DNA from: JACPIA01 sp964655995
GTDB taxonomy: Bacteria; Patescibacteriota; Minisyncoccia; Phycocordibacterales; XYD1-FULL-46-19
Assembly (NCBI GenBank): GCA_964655995.1
Contig: CAZZPK010000003.1
Location: 28,849-92,848, forward strand
Reading direction: 5' to 3'
Length of the DNA: 64,000 bases
Under the pieces are notes generated by a model. The model worked only from the letters and a program-made list of their open reading frames with translations. It searched no databases and was not told the origin of the DNA. Of the stretch, positions 8,242 through 15,143 are shown piece after piece (position 1 is the stretch's first letter; each line of letters begins with the position of its first letter). Position numbers and translations under genes: made by a program.

Positions 8242-9105
8242 ATGTCTTTGTCGCGCAAGGAGCTTTTGGAGCGTTCCATTAAGCTGCGCCGCCGCGAGCG
8301 CTCGCGGCGGCGCTATCTCTCGCTTTTTTTGGCAGCGCTGGCCTTAATTTTGATTGTCTTTTTGGTCGAGGCGCCTTGGCTAAGGGTGCAAACGGTAGCT
8401 GTGTCCGGCAACAAAGTGGTGCCAACCAGTGAGATCGTTGCCTTGGTCGAGTCGCTTACGGCCGGGCGCTATTTTTATCTGATCCCCAAAAACCACATCT
8501 TGTGGTATCCCACCGAGAGCGTCCGCGCGGGTCTGCTCTCGGTTATACCGCGCCTCCACAATGTTTCCGTTTACCGCCAAGGTTTTACCGCCGTAGAGGT
8601 GGCGGTGGAGGAGCGCTCGCCGCTCGCGCTCTGGTGCGTTGGCGAGTCGCGAGACAAATGCTTTTTTATCGATCAAGCCGGTTTGGTATATGCCCCGGCG
8701 CCCTGGTTCTCCAGCGCTCTCTTTTTTGAGGTCAGAGCCACCAGCGCGCCCGCTGTTTTGCCGGCCGAGCCGGTACCGGCGATACATTTGCTTAAATTGG
8801 CGCGTTTTGCCGAGGCTGGCCAGGCGCTCCTGGGCTCAAGCACCAGCACGGCCACGCGCTTTGAGTCGGCGGAGCTCTTGCCGGCCGGCGATGCCGCTTT
8901 TACCGTTAGGCAATACGGCATCGGCGCGCCACTTTCTTGGCAGCTCCGTCTTAATTTAGACCAAGACTTGCTGATCGCCGGCCGCAATCTGGCCTCGGTT
9001 TGGCACTCTAACGCTTTCCAAAAAGAGTTTGGCGCCAAACGCGGCCGACTCGAGTACATTGATATCCGCTTTGGCAACAAAGTATTTTACAAATTTGCGC
9101 CCTAA
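8242..9105 (+). CDS. FtsQ/POTRA-type cell division membrane protein
   Basis: A single-pass membrane protein of 287 residues: basic cytoplasmic N-terminus (SIKLRRRERSRRR), one membrane segment (about 26-44, LSLFLAALALILIVFLV), then a POTRA domain (RVQTVAVSGNKVVPTSEIVALVESL) and a beta-rich FtsQ-like region. FtsQ/DivIB links FtsB/FtsL to septal synthesis. It lies 6 nt after serS, far from the dcw segment at 58 kb where ftsQ usually sits. Family placement rests on topology and POTRA pattern. Confidence 0.75.
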   Translation: MSLSRKELLERSIKLRRRERSRRRYLSLFLAALALILIVFLVEAPWLRVQTVAVSGNKVVPTSEIVALVESLTAGRYFYLIPKNHILWYPTESVRAGLLSVIPRLHNVSVYRQGFTAVEVAVEERSPLALWCVGESRDKCFFIDQAGLVYAPAPWFSSALFFEVRATSAPAVLPAEPVPAIHLLKLARFAEAGQALLGSSTSTATRFESAELLPAGDAAFTVRQYGIGAPLSWQLRLNLDQDLLIAGRNLASVWHSNAFQKEFGAKRGRLEYIDIRFGNKVFYKFAP

Positions 9106-9120
9106 CGGCATAGTAGGCTC

Positions 9121-10095
9121 ATGAGCACTATTTGGGAGACTTTACCGCGGCCGATCATCACCCTGGCCCCCATGGCCGACGTTACCGACTCGGCCTTCCG
9201 CCAAATTATTGCCGGCTGTGGGAGCCCGGATTTGTTTTTTACCGAGTTTGTCTCGGCCGACGGCTTGTGCTCGGACAAAGGGCGGGCCAAGCTCTTGCGC
9301 GAGCTTTACTTTACGCCCAGCGAGCAGCCGATCATTGCCCAACTGTTTAGCGCCAAACCGGAGAAAATGCTCGAGGCCGCTAAGTTGGTGGCCGGTCTTG
9401 GTTTTGCCGGTATCGACATTAATATGGGCTGTCCCGATCGGACCATAGAGAAGCAGGGCGCCGGCGCCGCTTTAATCAAAAATCATTCACTCGCTCAAGA
9501 GGTCATTGCCGCGGCTAAAGAGGGGGCGGGCTCGCTCCCGGTCTCCGTCAAAACGCGTTTAGGTTACAATCAGCTAGAGTTTGAAAGTTGGGGCGCTAAA
9601 TTACTCGAGGCTAAGCCGGCGGCGATTACTTGGCATTTGCGCACGCGCAAGGAGATGTCTAAAGTGGCGGCTCATTGGGAGTTGGCACGCGAGGTGGTGG
9701 CGCTCGCTAAAGATACTAGTGTTTTAACTTTAGCTAATGGCGATGTTAAAACGGTGGCCGAGGCCAAACAAAAAGCGGCGGAGTATGGTTTAGATGGCGT
9801 GATGTTGGGGCGCGCCATTTACGGTAACCCTTGGCTCTTTGCTGAAAAAGAGGTAACTCCCAAAGAACGTCTAAATAAACTACAAGAGCATGTAGAGCTG
9901 TTTGAAAAGCTGTATCGCCCCGGTCCCATCAATGACCAGCTCTTTGGCGGCCATACCAAAAACTTTGCCGTGATGCGCAAATTTTTTGGCGCTTATGTTA
10001 AAGATTTGCCTAATGCCGCTCGAGTGCGCGAGGCGCTAATGGCGGCCGAGACGGCGGCCCAAGTGTCTGCTATACTAAAAAGCGCCCATGTCTGA
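9121..10095 (+). CDS. dus: tRNA-dihydrouridine synthase (DusB-like)
   Basis: Flavin enzyme that reduces uridine to dihydrouridine in tRNA D-loops. The 324-residue TIM-barrel shows LAPMADVTDSAFR at the N-terminus, the catalytic-Cys motif INMGCPDRTIEKQGAGAAL (Cys about residue 104), the SVKTRLGY strand, a WHLRTRKEMS motif, ANGDVKTVAEA, and GVMLGRAIYGNPWLF for FMN phosphate binding. Length fits. It overlaps dnaX by 8 nt, so the two are likely translated together. Confidence 0.93.
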   Translation: MSTIWETLPRPIITLAPMADVTDSAFRQIIAGCGSPDLFFTEFVSADGLCSDKGRAKLLRELYFTPSEQPIIAQLFSAKPEKMLEAAKLVAGLGFAGIDINMGCPDRTIEKQGAGAALIKNHSLAQEVIAAAKEGAGSLPVSVKTRLGYNQLEFESWGAKLLEAKPAAITWHLRTRKEMSKVAAHWELAREVVALAKDTSVLTLANGDVKTVAEAKQKAAEYGLDGVMLGRAIYGNPWLFAEKEVTPKERLNKLQEHVELFEKLYRPGPINDQLFGGHTKNFAVMRKFFGAYVKDLPNAARVREALMAAETAAQVSAILKSAHV

Positions 10096-11137
10096 AACGA
10101 CGCTTTATCGCAAATATCGGCCGGAGAGTTTTTCCAAAGTTATCGGCCAAGATCACATTGTCTCGGTGCTTAAGGGCTCGCTCAAAGAGGGCAACACCGC
10201 CCACGCTTATTTATTTTACGGCTCGCGCGGCACCGGTAAAACGAGCGTCGCCCGCATTTTGGCGCGCGAACTCGGCTGCCGCGGCCACGATTTATACGAG
10301 ATCGACGCCGCCTCTAATCGGGGTATCGACGAGATCCGGGCGCTCCGCGAGGCAGTTAATACTCTACCTTTTGAGTCTAAGGTCAAAGTTTACATTATCG
10401 ACGAGGTCCACATGCTCACCAAGGAGGCGTGGAATGCGCTCCTTAAAACGCTGGAGGAGCCGCCGGCGCACGTGGTGTTTATTTTAGCGACGACTGACTT
10501 GGCCAAGGTGCCCGACACTATCGTCTCGCGCTGCCAAACTTTTACCTTTAAAAAACCGTCAAACGAGGTGCTTAAAAAGTTGGTGGCCAGTGTCGGCAAA
10601 GAGGAGGGTTACGCTTTTGACGAAGGGGCGGCCAGTATTTTGGCTTTTTTGGGCGAGGGCTCCTTCCGCGACACTCTCGGCTTGGTCCAAAAAGTAATTA
10701 GTGCAAGTTATGATAAAAAAATTACCGCTAAAGAGGTGGAGCAGGTAACCGGCGCGCCAAACTCGTGGCTCGTTTACAATTTAATTTTAACCACGCTCAA
10801 TCGCGATTTAGCCGGGGCTTTGAGCGTGGTGGCGCAGGCGGTGAGTGAGGATAAAGATATTAATTTGTTTATCAAACTGTTGCTCCGCGAGGTGCGGCTG
10901 GCAATGCTCCTTAAATACTCGCCAGCCTTGAAGACGGAAATTTTTAGCGAGACCGACAAAGAGGAGGAAAAGTTTTTAACCGAGGTGGTGGCCAAACCGG
11001 CAAGCACTATGCTTCCGGATCTCCTCCGCGAGCTCCTCGCCGCCTCGCTCCGATTGGAAAATCCCTATTTACCTCAACTCCCCCTGGAGCTGGCCTTGAT
11101 TAAATTGTTGGGGGAAGACAAAACTAATTTGACATAA
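10088..11137 (+). CDS. dnaX: DNA polymerase III gamma/tau-like clamp loader subunit without the zinc module
   Basis: Clamp-loader ATPase. Walker A is GSRGTGKTS (residues about 46-54), Walker B IIDEVHML, sensor 1 ATTDLAKVP and an SRC arginine-finger motif (VSRCQTFTF) are all present. Between ARELGC and YEIDAASNRG only a few residues remain, so the usual Cys4 zinc-binding insert is deleted and only one Cys is left. At 349 residues it corresponds to a gamma-length protein with no tau tail. A TATACT box lies at 10071-10076 within dus. Confidence 0.93.
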   Translation: MSETTLYRKYRPESFSKVIGQDHIVSVLKGSLKEGNTAHAYLFYGSRGTGKTSVARILARELGCRGHDLYEIDAASNRGIDEIRALREAVNTLPFESKVKVYIIDEVHMLTKEAWNALLKTLEEPPAHVVFILATTDLAKVPDTIVSRCQTFTFKKPSNEVLKKLVASVGKEEGYAFDEGAASILAFLGEGSFRDTLGLVQKVISASYDKKITAKEVEQVTGAPNSWLVYNLILTTLNRDLAGALSVVAQAVSEDKDINLFIKLLLREVRLAMLLKYSPALKTEIFSETDKEEEKFLTEVVAKPASTMLPDLLRELLAASLRLENPYLPQLPLELALIKLLGEDKTNLT

Positions 11138-11157
11138 AATAACCTTTGGTTTATAAT
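11129..11157 (+). promoter_or_regulatory. Perfect-consensus promoter (TTGACA-17-TATAAT)
   Basis: TTGACA 11129-11134, spacer 17, TATAAT 11152-11157. The -35 lies inside the dnaX 3' end. The leader contains a small stem-loop (11167-11187, AGCTGATC/GATCGGCT) and then GGGAGGAG, 5 nt before ATG 11210. Confidence 0.88.
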
Positions 11158-11209
11158 AAAAAAAGAAGCTGATCGCGGTGATCGGCTAGGAAAAATTGGG
11201 AGGAGAAAC

Positions 11210-11722
11210 ATGTCCACTTTGGAGTGGTTGCGGGAAGAGTTAGATAAGATCGACATGTCCGAAGTCGATTCGATCATTTTTCCAGAAGGCCCAGAGAAAG
11301 GTGAGGTCGAGGTCAGTGTTGTCGAGGATGCCGAGGTCAAGAAGATGTTTATTTTGATCAAACGTCTCCAAAACAAACTAGACGAGCTGGCTCTGGTTAA
11401 TATCCCGATTTTACGGCGACAAATTAAGAAATTTTTTCTCGGTCAGGAGGGTGACAATGATGATGAACTGACCATTATTAACGCCAGGGCCGAGATTGAT
11501 GTCTTGGGCCAACAAATTTCCTTGGTCAAGAAGCTGAAATGGCTATCGATCAGAATGGGATTGACGCCGGAACAGCATATACTCACCTACCAATATGACA
11601 GTATCCGGATTGGTCGGGGTTGGAAGATTTTTGCCTACAATCATTCAGCTACTGTCTTGGTACCAACGGGTCTCGACGAATTAGCCGGTCTGATGAGTGA
11701 GGCACAGCCCACTAGGCACTAA
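11210..11722 (+). CDS. Hypothetical protein, paralogue of the 12947 product
   Basis: A 170-residue soluble acidic protein I cannot name. It shares a layout with the 159-residue product of the gene at 12947: EWLREELDKID versus DWLRLELDLIN at the start, VVEDAEVKKMFILIKRL versus IKEDEQLKKLFVLSQQL around residues 38-55, a middle helical part, and GRGWKIFAYN versus KAGWQVVAMP near the end. The two flank the pyrF-like gene. It has its own perfect promoter, a leader hairpin, a GGAGGAG ribosome site and a terminator. Confidence 0.75.
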   Translation: MSTLEWLREELDKIDMSEVDSIIFPEGPEKGEVEVSVVEDAEVKKMFILIKRLQNKLDELALVNIPILRRQIKKFFLGQEGDNDDELTIINARAEIDVLGQQISLVKKLKWLSIRMGLTPEQHILTYQYDSIRIGRGWKIFAYNHSATVLVPTGLDELAGLMSEAQPTRH

Positions 11723-11733
11723 AAGTTTTCTTT

Positions 11734-11755
11734 GCCCTGCCTTGCGGGGCTTTTT
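11734..11755 (+). terminator. Intrinsic terminator
   Basis: GCCCTGC-CTT-GCGGGGC followed by TTTTT. The T-run directly precedes the -35 of the next promoter. Confidence 0.88.
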
Positions 11756-11756
11756 A

Positions 11757-11785
11757 TTGACTAAATTTTAAAAAATCGGTAGGGT
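11757..11785 (+). promoter_or_regulatory. Promoter of the pyrF-like gene, part of a 44-bp exact duplicate
   Basis: TTGACT (11757-11762), spacer 17, TAGGGT (11780-11785). The block 11751-11794 is identical to 12667-12710, from the terminator T-run to a GGGGGAGGA tract. Confidence 0.7.
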
Positions 11786-11827
11786 GGGGGAGGAAAATAA
11801 CGAGGCCTTTAATAAGGAGAAAAAACT

Positions 11828-12607
11828 GTGGAAAACAGCACCGCGATGCCAGTAATTATTGCACTGGATGTCAAAACACTTAAGGAAGTCGAGGGGCTGA
11901 TCAGTTTGTTAGCTCCATTTGGCGTAATCTTCAAAATCGGTTTGGAGCTCATCAGCTCGGTGGGCGGTCCGCAGGCGATTAAGTTTGTCCAAAGTTTGGG
12001 TGGTCGGATTTTTTACGGCGGCAAATTTAAGGACATACCAAATACCGTTGCTGAGGCCAGTCGGGCGGTGGCGGCCCTCGGGGTGGATATGTTGAATGTC
12101 CACATTGATAGCGGTAGTAGGGCCCTCGAGCAAACGGCCGCCGCGGTTAAAGCGGAAAACCCCAACACTAAAGTGTTGGGAGTTACAGTTTTGACCTCGG
12201 AGGATTTTAATGACTTGGTCGAGATTGGCTATCCCTATCTTGATCCTGCCGATCCAAGTTTGTATCAAGCGGCTGAAAAAAATTATATTGGACACTTGGT
12301 CTACAATATGGCTGATTTGGCCGCCGGTTATGGTTTGGATGGGGTAATCTGCTCGCCTCGCGAGTTACCAATAGTTGCCCGCTGGCACCATGAGAATCCG
12401 GTCCAACGCCAGTTGTTAAAAGTAACGCCGGGCGTGCGGCGAACTTGGGCCGCGGGCGACGAGCAAGCTCGTTTTACCGCGCCTCGTGGGGCGGCGGCGG
12501 TCGGTGCCGATTATCTGGTAATCGGCCGGCCGATTACCAAACCACCTAAGGAGGTGGGCGGTCCGGTGGAGGCTCTCAAGCTCGTGCTTGATGAGTTGTC
12601 GCAGTAA
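11828..12607 (+). CDS. pyrF: Orotidine-5'-phosphate decarboxylase-like protein
   Basis: Family role: last step of UMP synthesis. The 259-residue TIM-barrel has ALDVKTLKE, KIGLELISSVG, KFKDIPNTV, DMLNVHIDSGS, LGVTVLTSED, GVICSPRE, VTPGVR and GADYLVIGRPIT, as in type I PyrF. In the catalytic DxKxxD motif the first Asp is replaced: the sequence is G64-G-K66-F-K-D69, so one of the four catalytic charges is missing. Translation starts at GTG 11828, 9 nt after AAGGAG. The gene stands alone with its own promoter and terminator; no other pyrimidine gene is nearby. Decarboxylation may be weak or the protein may have another ligand. Confidence 0.85.
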   Translation: MENSTAMPVIIALDVKTLKEVEGLISLLAPFGVIFKIGLELISSVGGPQAIKFVQSLGGRIFYGGKFKDIPNTVAEASRAVAALGVDMLNVHIDSGSRALEQTAAAVKAENPNTKVLGVTVLTSEDFNDLVEIGYPYLDPADPSLYQAAEKNYIGHLVYNMADLAAGYGLDGVICSPRELPIVARWHHENPVQRQLLKVTPGVRRTWAAGDEQARFTAPRGAAAVGADYLVIGRPITKPPKEVGGPVEALKLVLDELSQ

Positions 12608-12635
12608 TCTGACGTCACTCAAGTAAAAATTTACG

Positions 12636-12671
12636 TTCCCTGGTCCGAGTAAATTGGATTAGGGAATTTTT
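12636..12671 (+). terminator. Intrinsic terminator after pyrF-like gene
   Basis: TTCCCT...TCC pairs with GGA...AGGGAA across a short loop and is followed by TTTTT, which runs into the next -35 box. Confidence 0.8.
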
Positions 12672-12672
12672 A

Positions 12673-12701
12673 TTGACTAAATTTTAAAAAATCGGTAGGG
12701 T
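12673..12701 (+). promoter_or_regulatory. Second copy of the TTGACT-17-TAGGGT promoter
   Basis: TTGACT 12673-12678 and TAGGGT 12696-12701 with the same 17-base spacer as at 11757. It drives the 12744-12947 pair. Confidence 0.7.
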
Positions 12702-12743
12702 GGGGGAGGATGTCCTTAACAACCAATGGAGGAAGAGAGGAAT

Positions 12744-12935
12744 ATGACCAAGAAAACAGAAGCAAACAATTTTCGTCCGATTCCGGCGGCCAAGCTGATG
12801 CGCTGTGAGGGTCGGTGTCGACGTCGTTATCCGGCCAATGAGCTAGGGCCGGGTGGTATCTGCCGCTCCTGCCACAAGCGTGTGTTTGACGAGCAGCTTG
12901 ATCGCTGGGCGATCGAGTCGTCCTGCGCCAGTTAG
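12744..12935 (+). CDS. Small zinc-ribbon-like protein, 63 residues
   Basis: A basic peptide with four spaced cysteines, CEGRC at about residues 20-24 and CRSCH at about 39-43, which is a plausible zinc-binding ribbon. I do not recognise the family. ATG 12744 is chosen because AGAGG lies just upstream; an in-frame ATG at 12726 is possible but overlaps that ribosome site. It is 11 nt upstream of the 12947 gene and shares its promoter. Confidence 0.6.
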   Translation: MTKKTEANNFRPIPAAKLMRCEGRCRRRYPANELGPGGICRSCHKRVFDEQLDRWAIESSCAS

Positions 12936-12946
12936 GGGGGTGAACT

Positions 12947-13426
12947 ATGTTCATTATTTTTGATTGGCTGAGGCTCGAGCTTGATTTAATCAACGCGGAG
13001 GAGATTGCTCGTTATGCCCCAAATGAGCCGGTCCGGGAGGATGATGTCCTTTTGTTGACTATCAAAGAGGATGAGCAGCTTAAAAAGTTGTTTGTCCTCT
13101 CGCAACAGCTCATTGAGCTACTACCCGCGCCGCCTCTGGTCCGCGGTCAGCTGACTGTCGAGGAGATCAAGTTGATCAGTCGGCTTAGTTATCGCATCGC
13201 CTTTGTCGATGAGTTGATGAAGGCCGAGATCTGCGATCGGTTGTCTGGTGATCAGCTGGTCAACTTCCAGCAATACGCTGGCTTTGAGATCAAGGCTGGC
13301 TGGCAAGTGGTGGCGATGCCAGAGCCGGAGCAAGTCCCGGCGCCGGCGATCAGGCAAGAAATTCCCATTCGGCGCTCGCCCGACAGAGTTTTGGCCGATC
13401 GTCTTATCGACCCCGTGTACCACTAA
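12947..13426 (+). CDS. Hypothetical protein, paralogue of the 11210 product
   Basis: A 159-residue product resembling the 11210 protein in order and spacing of motifs (DWLRLELD, KEDEQLKKLFVL, AGWQVVA) but clearly diverged. It ends in a Pro-rich tail (PEPEQVPAPAI). No signal peptide or membrane segment. GGGGTGAAC precedes ATG 12947. It is cotranscribed with the zinc-ribbon gene and closed by a strong terminator. Confidence 0.7.
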   Translation: MFIIFDWLRLELDLINAEEIARYAPNEPVREDDVLLLTIKEDEQLKKLFVLSQQLIELLPAPPLVRGQLTVEEIKLISRLSYRIAFVDELMKAEICDRLSGDQLVNFQQYAGFEIKAGWQVVAMPEPEQVPAPAIRQEIPIRRSPDRVLADRLIDPVYH

Positions 13427-13467
13427 TGTCAAGGCGAGACATGGTAATCAAAGGAAATAAGAGATAA

Positions 13468-13497
13468 GGCGCCCGTGTCCCACGGGCGCCGTTTTTA
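13468..13497 (+). terminator. Strong intrinsic terminator
   Basis: GGCGCCCGTG pairs perfectly with CACGGGCGCC around a 3-base loop, followed by GTTTTTATTTT. Confidence 0.93.
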
Positions 13498-13502
13498 TTT
13501 TA

Positions 13503-14033
13503 TTAAAACCGCCAAGTTTTTTCTGTCTGCCAAATTTTATCGGCCAATCGGAACAAAGTTAAATTATCAAAATTAAGCTCAAAATGTGGCGGCGGTAAGG
13601 TTTGTAAATAGTTCCAAATAGCCGCTGATTGTTCCGAGGTCAAATGTCGGGCAATCGAGGCGTGTAATCTAAAATTATCCGGCAGAGGCTTTTTCTTTTC
13701 GCCAAAGTCTTTAATTTGGTCTATTATTTTTAAAATTTTATTATTCAATCCGTCGTCTTTTCTAACGTTTAAATAAATCGTTTTGCTGTCTAGTCCATAG
13801 CGATCAAAACCATCAATATCTATAGGTAAAGAGGTTTGGCTGGAAGCAATATCACCCAGAGTTTTTTTAAAAGGATTTATGTTGTCGCTTTCAAACGGTG
13901 GCTTAAAAGTAAAGTGAGGCGGTATCCGTAAAGATAAATTAGCAATTCCAAACCGTGCCGCTAGGTCGGTAGTGATCTGTTGGTAATACTTTGCCGCCTC
14001 ACCCTCAATTAAATACCCCACAAAATAGATCAT
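13503..14033 (-). CDS. 2H phosphoesterase / 2'-5' RNA ligase family protein
   Basis: 2H enzymes act on 2',3'-cyclic or 2'-5' phosphodiester ends, often of tRNA. The two signature tetrapeptides are HFTF (about residue 36) and HASI (about residue 130), the HxT/S pattern that defines the fold, in a 176-residue protein of normal length. I start it at ATG 14033 (MIYFVGYLIEGE), because a longer reading would run into tRNA-Gln. The start codon lies 4 nt after the CCA end of tRNA-Gln on the same strand, so RNase processing of the tRNA would release a nearly leaderless message. Confidence 0.82.
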   Translation of the reverse strand: MIYFVGYLIEGEAAKYYQQITTDLAARFGIANLSLRIPPHFTFKPPFESDNINPFKKTLGDIASSQTSLPIDIDGFDRYGLDSKTIYLNVRKDDGLNNKILKIIDQIKDFGEKKKPLPDNFRLHASIARHLTSEQSAAIWNYLQTLPPPHFELNFDNLTLFRLADKIWQTEKTWRF

Positions 14034-14037
14034 AAGT

Positions 14038-14111
14038 TGGCTGCCGGTCAGGGACTCGAACCCCAATACCATCCTCCAGAGGGATGTGTCCTACCATTAG
14101 ACGAACCGGCA
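14038..14111 (-). tRNA. tRNA-Gln (anticodon CTG)
   Basis: Minus strand: acceptor TGCCGGT pairs with ACCGGCA, discriminator G and encoded CCA (14040-14038). Anticodon stem CATCC/GGATG encloses CTCTGGA, anticodon CTG for glutamine. T-arm GTTCGAGTC is present. Confidence 0.94.
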
Positions 14112-14176
14112 ATACCCTTAGACTATGCCATAAAATACTCAAGATTCCAAACTGTTATTTAGTTTATAATATGTCC

Positions 14177-14201
14177 ATGGAACCATTCGCCCGAATCGTA
14201 G
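14177..14201. repeat. Dispersed near-palindrome, copy 1
   Basis: The 25-bp block ATGGAACCATTCGC...GTAG has a partner at 18646-18670 with two mismatches. Its core ACCATTCG/CGAATCGT is nearly self-complementary; the partner is a perfect 18-bp palindrome. It lies upstream of the M14 gene at 14253. Confidence 0.6.
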
Positions 14202-14252
14202 ATGGGAAATAGGGGGGTGGCGTTTTGGCTCAAAGTGCTATAATAAGGGTAT

Positions 14253-15143
14253 ATGAAAAACGCCATTATTTTTATTGTCATTATTTTAATTATTGCCGGC
14301 GGGGCTTACTGGCTCTGGACTAATCAGGCGGCCGCTCCGGCGCCGGTAGAGCCGGGGGCAGGGGCTACCACCACGCCACCGGTAGTAGAGGACAAGACCA
14401 AGACGGTCATCGGTCAGTCGGTGGAGGGGAGGGACATTGTGGCTTACCACTTTGGCGAGGGGGCGGATCGCATCCTCTTTGTGGGCGGTATACACGGTGG
14501 CTACTCGTGGAATACACCTCTCCTCGCTTACGAGCTGATGGATTATTTAAAAGCTAATCCTAGCGCCGTACCCAGCAATATTACGGTAACGGTGATCCCG
14601 GTGCTTAACCCCGATGGTCTCACTAAAGTGGTGGGTACCACGACCAAGTTTGCCGCCGCCGATGTGGCTAAAAGCAAAGAGACGCAGGTGGCTGGCCGCT
14701 TTAACGCTAACGAGGTGGACTTAAATCGCAACTTTGACTGCGAGTGGCAACCGGAGGCCACTTGGCAGAGTAAAAAGGTGAGTGGCGGTAGCGCCGCCTT
14801 CTCCGAGCCGGAGAGCCGCGCCGTTAAAAATTATATCGAGGCTAATAAGCCCAAGGCCGCCGTGGTGTGGTACAGCGCGGCTGGCGGCGTCTTTGCCTCC
14901 AATTGTCGCAATGGCGATGGGGTAATGCCCGAGACTTTGGCCCTCACTAACACCTACGCCAAAGCGGCCGGCTACAAGGCCTATGAGAGCTTTGACTTTT
15001 ACGAGACGACGGGTGACATGGTCAATTGGCTCGCTAAAAATAATATCCCGGCGATCAGCGTCCTCCTCACTAACTACAGCGCTACCGAGTGGAGTAAAAA
15101 TAAAGCGGGCATTGAGTCGATCCTAAAATACTACGCTAAATAA
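14253..15143 (+). CDS. Secreted/anchored M14-type carboxypeptidase homologue, probable pseudoenzyme
   Basis: A 296-residue protein with an N-terminal membrane segment (residues 4-22) and Pro/Ala linker, then an M14-like fold. It is a tandem paralogue of the next gene. The scaffold is kept (VGGIHGGY at 78-84, VLNPDG, VDLNRNFDC at 156-163, FSEPE) but residues expected for metal and catalysis are changed: Ser85 where the paralogue has Glu, Tyr207 where it has His (WYSAAG versus WHSQAG), and Leu271 where it has Glu (SVLLTN versus TVEFKT). A TATAAT at 14239-14244, 8 nt upstream, suggests a leaderless message. It probably binds peptidoglycan peptides without cutting; that is inference. Confidence 0.85.
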   Translation: MKNAIIFIVIILIIAGGAYWLWTNQAAAPAPVEPGAGATTTPPVVEDKTKTVIGQSVEGRDIVAYHFGEGADRILFVGGIHGGYSWNTPLLAYELMDYLKANPSAVPSNITVTVIPVLNPDGLTKVVGTTTKFAAADVAKSKETQVAGRFNANEVDLNRNFDCEWQPEATWQSKKVSGGSAAFSEPESRAVKNYIEANKPKAAVVWYSAAGGVFASNCRNGDGVMPETLALTNTYAKAAGYKAYESFDFYETTGDMVNWLAKNNIPAISVLLTNYSATEWSKNKAGIESILKYYAK

